NCBI RefSeq assembly: GCF_018986735.1
Contig: NZ_CP065521.1
Span: 1,798,001-1,862,000 of the forward strand
Length of the DNA stretch: 64,000 nucleotides
Direction of reading: 5' to 3'
Source of the DNA: Schaalia sp. 19OD2882
GTDB taxonomy: Bacteria > Actinomycetota > Actinomycetes > Actinomycetales > Actinomycetaceae
The position numbers and the translations under genes were made by a program. Shown here in pieces: positions 9,678 through 19,459 of this stretch (position 1 is its first letter; each line of letters opens with the position of its first letter). The notes beneath the pieces are model-generated. The model was not told the origin of the DNA and ran no database searches. It was given only the letters and a program-made list of their open reading frames with translations.

Positions 9678-9711
9678 TGCCGGTGGGCGAGGAAGTCCTC
9701 GCCCACCGGCA
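9678..9711 (+). terminator. Perfect 15-bp hairpin after GH20 gene
   Basis: Arms 9678-9692 and 9697-9711 pair without mismatch around a four-base loop, ten bases after the stop codon. No U tract follows, so it may be a weak terminator or an mRNA 3'-end stabiliser. Confidence 0.65.
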
Positions 9712-9798
9712 CCATGGCACAGGATCGCCCGCGGGCCAGTGCCCGCATGTGGAGCCCATTCCCTCCTCACCCAGTCATCCCTTCTTCCAGGAACGATC

Positions 9799-12700
9799 AT
9801 GACGAAACTCTTCAAACCCTTGTCGGCAGCGTCGCTGGCCCTCGCTCTCGCGTTGACAGGAAGCGCCGGATTCGTCGACGCCGCCCAAGCCGCACCGACC
9901 TCGTCGACAGTCTTCCCCCGGGCGAACATCCTCTTCCCCGGCAACGACGGCAAAGCCCATACCGTCACCTTTGACGAGCACTCGTTCATGGTGGACGGAC
10001 AGCGCCTCAACATCTGGTCCGGCGAGATCCACTACTGGCGTCTGCCCGACGTCAACGGGTGGCGCGACATCATGCAGAAGATGCGTGCCAACGGATACAA
10101 CGCCGTCTCCCTCTACTTCTTCTGGGGAATGCACCAGAGTGAGGAGAACGGCCCCTTCGACTTCACCGAGAACACCGTGAAAGATCTCGACCTGCTCCTG
10201 CGGATCGCCAAGGAGGAGGGCCTGTACGTCATCGCCCGCCCCGGCCCCTACGTGAATGCCGAGATCTCGATGGGTGGCCTTCCCGCCTACATGAGCAACT
10301 TCGGTGGAGGACTGCGATCGACCGACTCCAAGGCATTGGAGGCCTCGAAGTCCTGGCTCAAGGCCGTTGACGCGATCATCGCCAAGCACCAGGTGACCAC
10401 CGGCGGCGGTTCCGTCCTTCTCTACCAGGTGGAGAACGAACTGGTGGACGCCAACAGGCAGGACGTGGAGTTCCTGAAGGAACTGACCACCCAGGTGAAG
10501 AGTGATGGAATCACCGTCCCGACCTTCCACAACGACTACAACCTGAATGGGCTTTTCAGCGACACCTCGTCGACGGGACTGGACTTCTACGCCTACGACA
10601 GTTACCCCGTCGGCTTCAATTGTTCGTCCCCACGCAAATCGATCAGCGACTCCGAATTCAAGTTCAGGGTGCACGCGCCGAAGAGTCCACATTTCATCAC
10701 GGAGTCCCAAGGCGGCGCCTTCACGCCCTGGGGGGCGTCCTTCAACGCCTCGAAGTGCTACGAGTACACCGATGAGGCATTCACCCGCCAATGGGGTGCG
10801 CACAACATCGGCAACGGCGTGACCGCATTCAACTTCTACATGGCGTTCGGCGGGACGAACTGGGGATGGACGGGTTCCCCCGCTTCGGGATTCACCTCCT
10901 ACGACTACGGGGCAGGAATCACCGAGGACCGGATGCTCACGGCGAAGGCCGGGGTGCAAAAGGAGATCGGGTACTACTCCAAAGCCGTTCCCGAACTGGC
11001 TGGGATGGGCCCGGTGACGGCACCCAAGCCGTCAATCGTCTCGGGCTCCTCCGTCAACGTCTACTCGCGCCTGAACTCCTCGGCGGACTCGGTGACGGGC
11101 AATGGCGCTCGAACCCTGGCAATGCGCCTGTCGGACTCGAATGACGAGACTCCGACGTCCTTCACCATTCCGCTCAGCCTCGGAAAGCCGAAGAACGGAC
11201 CGCAGGACAAGGCGGGCTTCTCGACCGACGACCGGGATCCGGCCGTCGTCTACAAGGGCCAGTGGAAGACCACGGAGGATCCGACCGCCTGGAAGAAGAC
11301 GGTGACGGCCTCGGCGAATGCCGGGGACTCCGCATCCTTCTCGTTCAAGGGCGGCGGGATCCGCCTCATCACGACCACGGGCACCGACCACGGTCCCTTC
11401 ACGGTCGCCATCGACGACGAGGCTCCTGTCGAGGTGACGACGACACGGGTGGACACCGACCAGAACAAGCCGCTCCAATTCGAGGCCTTCAAGAAGGCGG
11501 GGCTGGCTCCGGGCGACCACCGCATCACGGTGACCAACACCGGCGGACAAGTGGTCGGGATCGACGCCTTCGACGTCCTGGACCCCGTTGGCGAGTCCCC
11601 CGTGGTCGTCAACGACTCCGAGACCTCGACCATCTCCTTCACGGGCGGATGGCAGCACGCCACCGGACAGAATTGGACGGCCGGGGACATCAACGGGGAC
11701 GAAACCTTCTCCAAGACCGCCGGGGACAGCTTCGCCTTCGAGTTCGAGGGCGTGGGTTTCGACATCATCGCCCCCCATTCGGAGAACCACGGTTCGGCCA
11801 GTGTCACAGTCGATGACACCCCGGTGGGCAAGACCGAGGAGAAGACCACCAGCAGCCCCCTCCCGCAGCAGACCGTCTTCTCGTGGAGGGCGGCCGACAC
11901 GTCGGCTCCGGCCCGCCACAAGGTGAAGGTCACGGTCGACGGCGCCCCCTTCCCCGGCTCCTCGGACACCTACGTCAGTCTCGACGCTCTTCGACTCTTC
12001 CCCTCCGCCGCGTCCCTTCCACATGAGGACATTCCCTCGCCCGATGACGGTTCCGTGATGTGGCCGCGCATCCCGCAGAAGGAGGGGACGACTCTCACAC
12101 TCAACGGGCGTGACGCCCTGCTCGTGACTGCGGACAAGAAGCTGGCCGGTCGGGACCTCTACTACACGACCTCCCAGCTCTTCGGCCAGCCCCTTGTCAC
12201 CGATGCCGGTCATGTCCAGTACCTTGTGGCGGCCTCGGGCAGCGCAGGAGAGACGGTTCTCCACTACTCCGACGAACCGACCGTGGTTCTGCCCGACGCA
12301 GTGGAGAAGACCTGGGACTCCGCCTCGGGGCAGTTGCGTCTCAACTACGTCCACAGGGATGCCCCGCAGGACATTGCGATCACCGACGCCACCGGCACCT
12401 TGGTCCTGCGTGTCATCGACAGGAAAGCTGCGGCAACGACGTGGCTGCTCGACGGACACAACGGCTCCGACGCCTTCAGCGCGGCCGTCGAAGGGGTCGA
12501 ACTGGCCCGGACGGTTCGCATGGAGGGCACTTCCCTGGCCATCACCGGATCGGCCTCGTCGTCCGGCGAGATCCGCGCCATGGCTCCCCTGGGCACGACT
12601 TCGGTGACATGGAACGGAAAGGCTCTGGGCGATCCTGCGGCAGGGGTCTCGACGGGTTCTGTCGACGGGCCAATCGCCGTTTCCGACCAGGAACTGCATT

Positions 12701-14286
12701 TCGTGTCGGCACAGGACGACTCCGAAGCAAAGGTCAACCACGACGACTCGACGTGGGTGCTCGCCGACGCCACTGCATCGAAGCAGTCCGAGGAGTACGC
12801 GGGCATCCAGCGCTACAGGAACCGGGACGTGAACCAGCAGGGTCCTGGACGCCACCAGAAGGTCGTCCTCGACTCGAATCACTACGGATTCCACTCGGGA
12901 TCGGTCTGGTACCGCGCTTCCTACACCGCCGACTCGGACGATCCCCAACTGTCCTTCCTCGCGACGGCCTCCAAGGGAGTGCCGCCGCAGGGCAAGAACC
13001 CAGGTTTCGCCCAAGTCTGGGTCAATGGGACCTACGCCGGGGCGATCGATGCCACCGGTGGTTGGAAGTCGGTCTCGGCCCCGACCGGAAGCGTCAAGGC
13101 CGGCGAGAAGGTTGTCGTCGCGGTGCTTGTCCACAACCTGGGTCTGAGCCTCGACTGGAGCAACGGCTCCGGGAATGCCAAGTCGCAGTCCAAGGAGAAC
13201 CGTGGCCTCTTCGATGCCCAACTCGGCAACCGTGGACCTGTGACGTGGAGGATAAAGGGAGCCTCCGCTGAAAGCGCCCGCATCGCCGAGACGAACCCGT
13301 CGGGGACGATCTACAACAACGGCGGTCTGGGAGGCGAAGCACTCGGATGGCACATGCCGTCCTTCGACGACTCGGCGTGGGTGAAGACCTCCGATCTGCA
13401 CGCTCCCTCCGCCGGCGTCCACTGGTATCGCGCCCATGTGAACCTTGACGTGCCCGAAGGTCAGGACACGGCTTTCCGTCTGGACGTGAACTCCGATCGC
13501 TTCACCTCGCGCGCCGACAAGGCCCAGATGACCCTTTTCGTCAACGGTTGGAACACGGGTGTGTACATCGGTGACAAGGGGCCGCAGAATTCATTCACCA
13601 TCCCCTCCGCTTTCCTGAATCCGCGCGGCGAAAACGTCATCGCCGTGGCGCTGGCGGCGAAGGAGGCCGGTATGGGTCCCGAATCGATGACCCTTCGCGT
13701 CCTGCACTCGACGACGCTTCCCGTGCAGACCACTCCTGAGCCCGACCCTCAACCCGAACCTGATCCTCAGCCGAAGCCGGATCCCCAGCCCAAGCCGGAT
13801 CCCCAGCCTCGACCCGAGCCCGACCCCAAGCCCCAACCGACTCCAAGTGTCGAGGTGAGCCCGGCCCGGGCGGCTCGCGGAAGCACAGTGACGATCACCG
13901 GCCGCGGTTTTGCGGCGAATTCGCAAATCGAGGCCGTGCTCCATTCCGACCCGATCGTTCTTGCACGGGCCACCAGCGACTCTTCGGGCACTGTCTCGAT
14001 CTCGGCGACCATCCCCGAGAACGCGGCAGTGGGAATGCACCGCGTCGTCCTCACCCAAGTGGGCACGTCCTCCAGCGCGTCGACTCCTCTTGAGGTCCTC
14101 CAAGCGGATCGGGCAGGAACGCCTTCGCCTGGTCGCAATGGGAACAAGTCCGGGACCGAACAGGGGTCGCAAAGCGGGGGCCTGGCATCAACCGGATCGA
14201 GCGCCGCACTCGTGGTCGCAAGCTCTGTTCTTCTTCTCGGCGCAGGATTGCTCCTGCTGCGGTTGAAGGCGCGGCACGTGGAATGA
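9799..14286 (+). CDS. Cell-wall-anchored beta-galactosidase (GH35), multidomain
   Basis: Secreted 1495-residue enzyme that removes terminal beta-galactose. Signal peptide 1-30; GH35 barrel about 50-380, with acid/base E214 in QVENEL, nucleophile E302 in FITESQGG, and the family stretch AFGGTNWGWTGSP. Several beta-sandwich accessory domains follow. Near residue 1310 a proline-rich linker of repeated (P/K)PDPQP units leads to an IPT-like stalk domain homologous to that of the GH20 protein (both have LHSDP). It ends in LASTG, a hydrophobic stretch and RLKARHVE: a sortase signal. The ATG at 9799 starts the signal peptide, with AGGA six bases upstream. It probably works with the GH20 enzyme on beta-Gal/GlcNAc-capped glycans. 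Confidence 0.92.
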   Translation: MTKLFKPLSAASLALALALTGSAGFVDAAQAAPTSSTVFPRANILFPGNDGKAHTVTFDEHSFMVDGQRLNIWSGEIHYWRLPDVNGWRDIMQKMRANGYNAVSLYFFWGMHQSEENGPFDFTENTVKDLDLLLRIAKEEGLYVIARPGPYVNAEISMGGLPAYMSNFGGGLRSTDSKALEASKSWLKAVDAIIAKHQVTTGGGSVLLYQVENELVDANRQDVEFLKELTTQVKSDGITVPTFHNDYNLNGLFSDTSSTGLDFYAYDSYPVGFNCSSPRKSISDSEFKFRVHAPKSPHFITESQGGAFTPWGASFNASKCYEYTDEAFTRQWGAHNIGNGVTAFNFYMAFGGTNWGWTGSPASGFTSYDYGAGITEDRMLTAKAGVQKEIGYYSKAVPELAGMGPVTAPKPSIVSGSSVNVYSRLNSSADSVTGNGARTLAMRLSDSNDETPTSFTIPLSLGKPKNGPQDKAGFSTDDRDPAVVYKGQWKTTEDPTAWKKTVTASANAGDSASFSFKGGGIRLITTTGTDHGPFTVAIDDEAPVEVTTTRVDTDQNKPLQFEAFKKAGLAPGDHRITVTNTGGQVVGIDAFDVLDPVGESPVVVNDSETSTISFTGGWQHATGQNWTAGDINGDETFSKTAGDSFAFEFEGVGFDIIAPHSENHGSASVTVDDTPVGKTEEKTTSSPLPQQTVFSWRAADTSAPARHKVKVTVDGAPFPGSSDTYVSLDALRLFPSAASLPHEDIPSPDDGSVMWPRIPQKEGTTLTLNGRDALLVTADKKLAGRDLYYTTSQLFGQPLVTDAGHVQYLVAASGSAGETVLHYSDEPTVVLPDAVEKTWDSASGQLRLNYVHRDAPQDIAITDATGTLVLRVIDRKAAATTWLLDGHNGSDAFSAAVEGVELARTVRMEGTSLAITGSASSSGEIRAMAPLGTTSVTWNGKALGDPAAGVSTGSVDGPIAVSDQELHFVSAQDDSEAKVNHDDSTWVLADATASKQSEEYAGIQRYRNRDVNQQGPGRHQKVVLDSNHYGFHSGSVWYRASYTADSDDPQLSFLATASKGVPPQGKNPGFAQVWVNGTYAGAIDATGGWKSVSAPTGSVKAGEKVVVAVLVHNLGLSLDWSNGSGNAKSQSKENRGLFDAQLGNRGPVTWRIKGASAESARIAETNPSGTIYNNGGLGGEALGWHMPSFDDSAWVKTSDLHAPSAGVHWYRAHVNLDVPEGQDTAFRLDVNSDRFTSRADKAQMTLFVNGWNTGVYIGDKGPQNSFTIPSAFLNPRGENVIAVALAAKEAGMGPESMTLRVLHSTTLPVQTTPEPDPQPEPDPQPKPDPQPKPDPQPRPEPDPKPQPTPSVEVSPARAARGSTVTITGRGFAANSQIEAVLHSDPIVLARATSDSSGTVSISATIPENAAVGMHRVVLTQVGTSSSASTPLEVLQADRAGTPSPGRNGNKSGTEQGSQSGGLASTGSSAALVVASSVLLLGAGLLLLRLKARHVE

Positions 14287-14311
14287 GGCGCGAGCGATTC
14301 GTCTGATTCCG

Positions 14312-14354
14312 GGGGGCGGGAGCGTCGGGCCATTGAGGTCCGCGCCCCGCCCCC
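14312..14354 (+). terminator. GC-rich hairpin after the beta-galactosidase gene
   Basis: Nine-base-pair arms GGGGGCGGG (14312-14320) and CCCGCCCCC (14346-14354), followed by TGTTGCCTTC. Loop is long (25 bases). Confidence 0.5.
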
Positions 14355-14454
14355 TGTTGCCTTCATTTTCGGCACGTGCCGCTCTGGTCTGCATGAATGT
14401 GAAGGCAGCATGTCCGGACAATGTTTCCAACAGGACGGGGAAGCAACTTCCCGG

Positions 14455-14460
14455 TTTAAT
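14455..14460 (+). promoter_or_regulatory. -10 box of a leaderless promoter
   Basis: TTTAAT, five of six matches to TATAAT, lies six bases before the ATG at 14467. Confidence 0.5.
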
Positions 14461-14466
14461 GGTGGC

Positions 14467-15993
14467 ATGACTCACACGGGACTGCCTGGCTCGGAGAAGG
14501 ACCTCGACGCCCTTCTCACACAGGACCCCACCACATCCCACGCACAGTTGGCCCGCATCGCGGCAGCCCGCTCGGACCTGCACGCGGCCCTTGCCGCACA
14601 CCCGAACGCTTACCCGAAACTGCTCGAATGGTTGGCCACGTCCACAGATCCCACCGTGCACAAGGCATTGGCCGCCCGACCGACCACACCCCCGCCGGGC
14701 TCCGGGCAAACGCCGGACATGGCGGCATCGGCCACGTCGAACACTCCCCTGCCGCCCCTGGTCGAGGCGCTGTGGCGCTTCGTGCGTCGCAAGCCCTTGC
14801 AGGTCGGCGCCACGGCAATGCTCTTCGTCCTCGTCCTGGTCCTTGGAGGATGGGGCTTGGCGCGCCTGAACGGCGACGGAACCTACGCCAATGCCACCGA
14901 GTGGTCGCACGCGTGGCTGTCCGGCAACGAGGTCGTGTGGACCGTCCCGGCCGAAGAGGGAGCCCAGGCCACCTTCCTGACCGCCTCACGCGACGGGAAG
15001 CACCTGGTTCGCACCTCCACCCTGTCCCCCACCCAGCGGCGCCTCACCGCCTACACGCTGGAAGGCACCAGTGTCACCGAGTCCTGGAGGACCGACTTCG
15101 AGGTGGGCGCGGACACCCAGACGGCCTCGGTCGTGTGGCGCTCCTACGTGGTCACACCGAGCTCCCTCTACGACCAGTCCACGGGTGAAGCCACCGAGGT
15201 GCCCTGGCCCAAGGGGGCGTGGGTGTCCTCCGACGGCGATCGGGCCGTCGCCTGCACGGCTGCCGGGGACTGTTCCCTGTGGACGGGCCTGGGCGGCCCC
15301 AACTGGGAGGTGCATGTGGACGGTTTCGCGGCCGACTACGGGTCGATCCCCCTGTCCCACACCCTCGTGTCCGGGGGCGCCGAATTCACCTACGTGCCCG
15401 GCGCCCAGGTGCTCATGAACTTGCGCACCGGCGAGCAGGTCGACTTGGGGCTCAAAGGCTCCTCGGTCAGCACCTTCCTGGCCCTGGCCGACGGCTGGGT
15501 GCTGGTCGACGGCGCGAGGGCCCATGTGTTCGCAGCCGACGGGACGAAGGGCGAGACCTTCGACATTCCTGTCGACGCAGAGATGCGCACGGACCTGCCC
15601 GTCAAGCACGGCATGCTGACCACGGCGGAGTTCAGCGCGTGGGTGAAGAGTGGCGACACGTCGTGGGCGAAGACGAAGTGGAAGGTCCTCCAGCGGGAGG
15701 AGTGCAGCAAGATCGCGCTTCTGGAAAGCGCAGTGGCCCTGCCTGACACCTGGTACATCGAAGAGTCCGAGGGCACCTGCGTGCTGGCCAGTGCCGGCAT
15801 TCCCGCCACCGTGTCCCAGACGAAGGGCCTGTACCGTTTCGGCTTCGAGTCGCCGGTGCTGGTCGACATGTTCACCGGCCAGAGCGCCCCGGGGCCGGCG
15901 GGCACCAGCGCCCGTGGTGTGCTGGTCACGCCGGAGATGTGGGTGTCCGCGGGGGCTGACGGTGCGATGTCGGCCTATACGCCGACCAAGTGA
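14467..15993 (+). CDS. Membrane-anchored protein with N-terminal LRV-like segment and beta-propeller-like ectodomain
   Basis: Function unknown. The 508 residues have three parts. A helical N-terminal segment with HAQLARIAAARSDLHAALAA and a following AHPNAYPKLLEWLA resembles leucine-rich-variant repeats found N-terminal in many actinobacterial proteins. A Pro/Thr linker leads to one membrane helix (about residues 118-138). The extracytoplasmic part of about 365 residues is rich in beta strands and WxV/W-D patterns, as in PQQ-like propellers, with paired cysteines (CTAAGDC). The start at 14467 rather than 14410 is supported by the leaderless -10 box. It follows the anchored glycosidases but no functional link is evident. 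Confidence 0.7.
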   Translation: MTHTGLPGSEKDLDALLTQDPTTSHAQLARIAAARSDLHAALAAHPNAYPKLLEWLATSTDPTVHKALAARPTTPPPGSGQTPDMAASATSNTPLPPLVEALWRFVRRKPLQVGATAMLFVLVLVLGGWGLARLNGDGTYANATEWSHAWLSGNEVVWTVPAEEGAQATFLTASRDGKHLVRTSTLSPTQRRLTAYTLEGTSVTESWRTDFEVGADTQTASVVWRSYVVTPSSLYDQSTGEATEVPWPKGAWVSSDGDRAVACTAAGDCSLWTGLGGPNWEVHVDGFAADYGSIPLSHTLVSGGAEFTYVPGAQVLMNLRTGEQVDLGLKGSSVSTFLALADGWVLVDGARAHVFAADGTKGETFDIPVDAEMRTDLPVKHGMLTTAEFSAWVKSGDTSWAKTKWKVLQREECSKIALLESAVALPDTWYIEESEGTCVLASAGIPATVSQTKGLYRFGFESPVLVDMFTGQSAPGPAGTSARGVLVTPEMWVSAGADGAMSAYTPTK

Positions 15994-16046
15994 GGCACCA
16001 CACCAAGTGAGACACCACCTTGGCGACGCCGCCGCCACGAGGGCGC

Positions 16047-16424
16047 TCAGCCCTCCTTCGCCTGGGCGGCGGCCTCCATGCGATAGCCCTGCTTGATGTC
16101 CTCGTGGTGGCGGATGACTTCGGTGACCATGAATGACAAGAACTTCTCCGCGAAGTCCGGGTCCAGTCCGGCCGACTCGGCCAGGGCCCGCATGCGCCGC
16201 ACTTGGCGGCGCTCGCGCGCGGGGTCCGCGGGCGGCATGTCGTGGCGGGCCTTGATGTGACCGACCCTCTGGGTGCAGCGGAAGCGTTCGGCCAGGATGT
16301 GGATGAGGGCGGCGTCAATGTTGTCGATGGTGGCTCGCGCCTCCAGCAGCTCGGCGGGCAGCCCTTCCCCGAGGCCGCGGATGTCTTCGCTGCGCGGATC
16401 GCTTGCGACGGCCCCATCACCCAT
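16047..16424 (-). CDS. Chorismate mutase (AroQ class)
   Basis: Converts chorismate to prephenate for Phe/Tyr synthesis. The 125-residue all-helical protein has the AroQ pattern: ATIDNIDAALIHILAERF, then RVGHIKARHDMP (active-site Arg/Lys), PARERRQVRRMRALA and FLSFMVTEVIRHHEDI. GGGGAG is placed six bases before the ATG. It lies downstream of clpX on the same strand, 50 bases apart, so it may be read from the clp transcript. Confidence 0.88.
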   Translation of the reverse strand: MGDGAVASDPRSEDIRGLGEGLPAELLEARATIDNIDAALIHILAERFRCTQRVGHIKARHDMPPADPARERRQVRRMRALAESAGLDPDFAEKFLSFMVTEVIRHHEDIKQGYRMEAAAQAKEG

Positions 16425-16474
16425 GACGCTCCCCTTTTCCCTTCCCGGTGGCCCGGCGCCGGGCCACCGTCGCC

Positions 16475-17728
16475 TCAGGCCGAGCGGATCCCCCGGCGGC
16501 CCTCCGCGTGCAATTCGGCTTCCCCCGTGCCTTCGACGCAGTCGCGCGTGATGACCACCCGGGCCACGTCGGTGCGGCTGGGCAGGTCGAACATGAGGTC
16601 CGACAGGGTCTTTTCCATGATGGAGGCAAGCCCACGTGCGCCTGTGCGGCGCTTGTTCGCCAGGGCTGCGATGGCCAGCAGGGCGTCGTGGGTGAAGTCC
16701 AACTCGATCCCGTCGAGGTCGAAAAGGTGCTGGTACTGGCCGACCAGCGAGTTCGTGGGCTCGGTGAGGACCAGGGTGAGGTCTTCTTCCGAGAGTTCCT
16801 TCGTCGAGGTGAGAATCGGCAAACGTCCGATGAATTCGGGGATCATGCCGAACCTGTGGAGGTCCTCGGGGGTGACTTCCTCGTAGAGGTCTCCCATTTC
16901 CTTCACGGATTTCAGGTCGGTCCCGAATCCGGTGGAGCGCTGCCCCAAGCGGGCCTTGACGATTTCTTCGATTCCGGCGAATGCGCCTGCCGCGATGAAG
17001 AGGATTCCGGAAGTGTCGATCTCCAGGAACTGCTGGTGCGGATGCTTGCGCCCCCCTTGGGGCGGCACGGATGCCACAGTGCCTTCGACGATCTTGAGCA
17101 GGGCCTGCTGGACGCCCTCGCCGGAGACGTCACGGGTGATGGAGGCGTTTTCCCCTTTGCGGCCGATCTTGTCGATCTCGTCGACGTAGATGATGCCGCG
17201 TTCGGCCTTCTTGATGTCGCCGTCGGCCTCTTGGATGAGGCGCAGCAGGATGTTCTCCACGTCCTCGCCCACATAGCCCGCTTCGGTCAGGGCGGTGGCG
17301 TCGACGATGGCGAAGGGGACTTGCAGCAGGGAAGCCAGGCAGCGGGCAAGGTGGGTCTTGCCGGTTCCCGTGGGGCCGAGCAGGAGGATGTTCGACTTGG
17401 TGCCGAGCATGTTCTCCTCATTGCCGGCCTCGCGTGAACGCACCCGCTTGTAGTGGTTGTAGACGGCGACGGACAGGGCCTTCTTGGCGCGTTCCTGGCC
17501 GATGACCCACGAGTCCAGGTACTCGTAGATCTCCTTGGGTTTGGGCAGCGGGGTCTGCGAGGCGGTGGGCTCGTCGGTGAGTTCTTCCTCGATGATCTCG
17601 TTGCACAGGTCGATGCATTCATTGCAGATGTAGACGCCGGATCCGCCGATGAGTTTTCGCACCTGCTTCTGGCTCTTGCTGCAGAAAGAACACTTGAGCA
17701 GCTCTGCGCCGTCGGTGAGTCGGCTCAC
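16475..17728 (-). CDS. clpX: ATP-dependent Clp protease ATP-binding subunit ClpX
   Basis: AAA+ unfoldase that feeds substrates to ClpP. The 417 residues include the N-terminal zinc-binding domain (C13, C16, C35, C38), Walker A GPTGTGKT, pore loop GYVGED, Walker [10 protein letters not shown] and the C-terminal small domain [13 protein letters not shown]. Start is GTG at 17728 with AGGAGGA upstream. It lies downstream of clpP1-clpP2 in the same orientation, separated by 246 bases that hold an inverted repeat. Confidence 0.97.
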   Translation of the reverse strand: MSRLTDGAELLKCSFCSKSQKQVRKLIGGSGVYICNECIDLCNEIIEEELTDEPTASQTPLPKPKEIYEYLDSWVIGQERAKKALSVAVYNHYKRVRSREAGNEENMLGTKSNILLLGPTGTGKTHLARCLASLLQVPFAIVDATALTEAGYVGEDVENILLRLIQEADGDIKKAERGIIYVDEIDKIGRKGENASITRDVSGEGVQQALLKIVEGTVASVPPQGGRKHPHQQFLEIDTSGILFIAAGAFAGIEEIVKARLGQRSTGFGTDLKSVKEMGDLYEEVTPEDLHRFGMIPEFIGRLPILTSTKELSEEDLTLVLTEPTNSLVGQYQHLFDLDGIELDFTHDALLAIAALANKRRTGARGLASIMEKTLSDLMFDLPSRTDVARVVITRDCVEGTGEAELHAEGRRGIRSA

Positions 17729-17852
17729 GTCGGGTCCTCCTGCGGGGTCTCGGTGGGTGCGGACGGGATGGCTCCCAGCGTTTTCAAGCTTATGTCAGGG
17801 GGTGTCGCGGTGCCAGAGGGCACGCGGACATCTCGCCGCAGGTGTGATGGGT

Positions 17853-17937
17853 GACGAGGGCGGGGCGGGTTCGCATGAGGTGAGGGTTCGCCCAAGGCTA
17901 CTTCTCATCCTTGTCCAACCCTTTGCCCCGCCCTCGT
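17853..17937 (-). promoter_or_regulatory. Inverted repeat between clpP2 and clpX
   Basis: A perfect 13-bp inverted repeat (17854-17866 with 17925-17937; ACGAGGGCGGGGC and its complement) encloses about 58 bases. There is no U tract. It could form a partial terminator or processing site between clpP2 and clpX, or be chance in GC-rich DNA. Confidence 0.4.
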
Positions 17938-17974
17938 TTCCGGATGAAGGAGGTGGCCACCGGGGCCGTCGGCG

Positions 17975-18634
17975 TCAGTGTGCGGTGGGCTCGGCGGACT
18001 TTCGGTAGGCCAGTACTTGGTCGACCAGGCCGTAGTCCTTGGCCTGGGCGGCGGTGAGGATCTTGTCGCGTTCGATGTCGCGGCGCACCTGTTCCACCGG
18101 CGTGCCCGAGTGGCGTGAGATGGTCTCCTCCAGCCACAGGCGCATGCGGTCGATCTCGTCGGCGACGATCTGGATGTCACTTGCCTGACCTTGGATGCCC
18201 TCCATGGCCGGCTGGTGGATGAGGACGCGCGCGTTGGGCAGTGCCAGACGCTTGCCGGGGCTGCCGGCCGCCAGCAGAACCGCCGCAGCGGAGGCCGCCT
18301 GACCCAAGCACACGGTCTGGATCTGCGGCTTCACGAATTGCATGGTGTCGTAGATGGCGGTCAGCGCCGTGAAGGAGCCGCCGGGGCTGTTGATGTACAG
18401 GGTGATCAGAGAGTCCGGGTCCTGCGATTCGAGGACCAGCAGCTGCGCCATGACGTCGTCTGCGGAGGCGTCGTCCACCTGCACGCCGAGAAACACGATC
18501 CGGTCCTCGAAGAGCTTCGCGTAGGGGTCCTGGCGCTTGAAACCGTAGGCGGTGCGCTCCTCGAAGCTGGGCAGGACGTAGCGCGACTCGGGCAACTGGC
18601 GGGCGATCGCCTCGAAGTAGGGGCGGGTGCTCAT
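17975..18634 (-). CDS. clpP2: ATP-dependent Clp protease proteolytic subunit ClpP2
   Basis: Serine peptidase subunit of the Clp protease. Triad S115 ([14 protein letters not shown]), H140 (VLIHQP) and D190 (ERDKILTA). The AASAAAV active-site segment is typical of the second actinobacterial ClpP, which assembles with ClpP1 into a mixed tetradecamer. 219 residues. Its ATG overlaps the clpP1 stop by four bases, so the two are translationally coupled. Confidence 0.96.
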   Translation of the reverse strand: MSTRPYFEAIARQLPESRYVLPSFEERTAYGFKRQDPYAKLFEDRIVFLGVQVDDASADDVMAQLLVLESQDPDSLITLYINSPGGSFTALTAIYDTMQFVKPQIQTVCLGQAASAAAVLLAAGSPGKRLALPNARVLIHQPAMEGIQGQASDIQIVADEIDRMRLWLEETISRHSGTPVEQVRRDIERDKILTAAQAKDYGLVDQVLAYRKSAEPTAH

Positions 18635-19254
18635 CGGGTCTCTCCGTCCTCGGCGCGGCGGCCGATCTCCTGCGGGGTCTCCACCATCCGGTCCACGAAA
18701 CCGTATTCGACGGCTTCGCGGGCGCTGAACCAGTGGTCACGGTCGGCGTCGGCCTCGATCTGCTCGACGGACTTGCCGGTGCGGGCCGCGGTGATCTCCG
18801 CCAGTTCCTGCTTCATCTTGAGGATCAGGTCGGCGTTGATGCGGATCTCCGTGGCCGAGCCTCCTGCCCCGCCCAGAGGCTGGTGCAGCAGCACACGCGT
18901 GTGGGGAGTGATGAGGCGCTTGCCGGGGGTGCCGGCGGTCAGCAGGAACTGGCCCATGGATGCGGCCAGGCCCATGCCGACGGTGACGACGTCGGGCTTG
19001 ATGTACTGCATGGTGTCGTAGATGGCCATACCTGCGGTGACCGAACCGCCGGGGCTGTTGATGTACAGGTAGATGTCGCGGTCCGGGTCCTCTGCAGCAA
19101 GCAGGAGCATCTGGGCGCAGATGGCGTTGGCGTTCTCGTCGCGGACCTCGCCGCCCAGCCAGATGATGCGCTCCTTGAGCAGACGCTGGTAGACGGCGTC
19201 GCTCAGACCCGCTGCGGTCTTCCCGCCGCCGTGGGCGGTGAAATCGCTGGTCAC
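18631..19254 (-). CDS. clpP1: ATP-dependent Clp protease proteolytic subunit ClpP1
   Basis: First Clp peptidase subunit, 207 residues, with triad S99 ([11 protein letters not shown]), H124 (VLLHQP) and D173 (DRDHWFSA), and [12 protein letters not shown] of the handle and oxyanion region. GTG start with GGAGG upstream. First gene of a clpP1-clpP2-clpX cluster. Confidence 0.96.
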   Translation of the reverse strand: MTSDFTAHGGGKTAAGLSDAVYQRLLKERIIWLGGEVRDENANAICAQMLLLAAEDPDRDIYLYINSPGGSVTAGMAIYDTMQYIKPDVVTVGMGLAASMGQFLLTAGTPGKRLITPHTRVLLHQPLGGAGGSATEIRINADLILKMKQELAEITAARTGKSVEQIEADADRDHWFSAREAVEYGFVDRMVETPQEIGRRAEDGETR

Positions 19255-19446
19255 GTTTCCTCCACTTCAGGGGTCTCCCCCGCTCCAGGGGCCCACCGCG
19301 CGCGGGCGCCCCTCTTCGACCGTGGGTACGGCCGTACCCGGCCGATCCCGACTGTCCTCAAACCTACCCGGTGACGAGGCCGACGCCGCCTTCGCAGAGC
19401 GCCTTTTCGCTGACGGCGCACCGGAGTGGTCACAGGCGCCTGACGT

Positions 19447-19452
19447 TACGCT
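19447..19452 (+). promoter_or_regulatory. -10 box of a leaderless promoter (sensor kinase)
   Basis: TACGCT, seven bases before the ATG at 19460. No Shine-Dalgarno is visible there. Confidence 0.5.
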
Positions 19453-19459
19453 GTGGACC

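Noticed and set aside
11032..13437. 801-codon minus-strand open frame
   Set aside because: Antisense of the GH35 gene; Arg/Gly/Val-rich composition typical of shadow frames in high-GC DNA.
17853..17937. Strong terminator between clpP2 and clpX
   Set aside because: The loop is about 58 bases and no U tract follows, so it is listed only as an inverted repeat.
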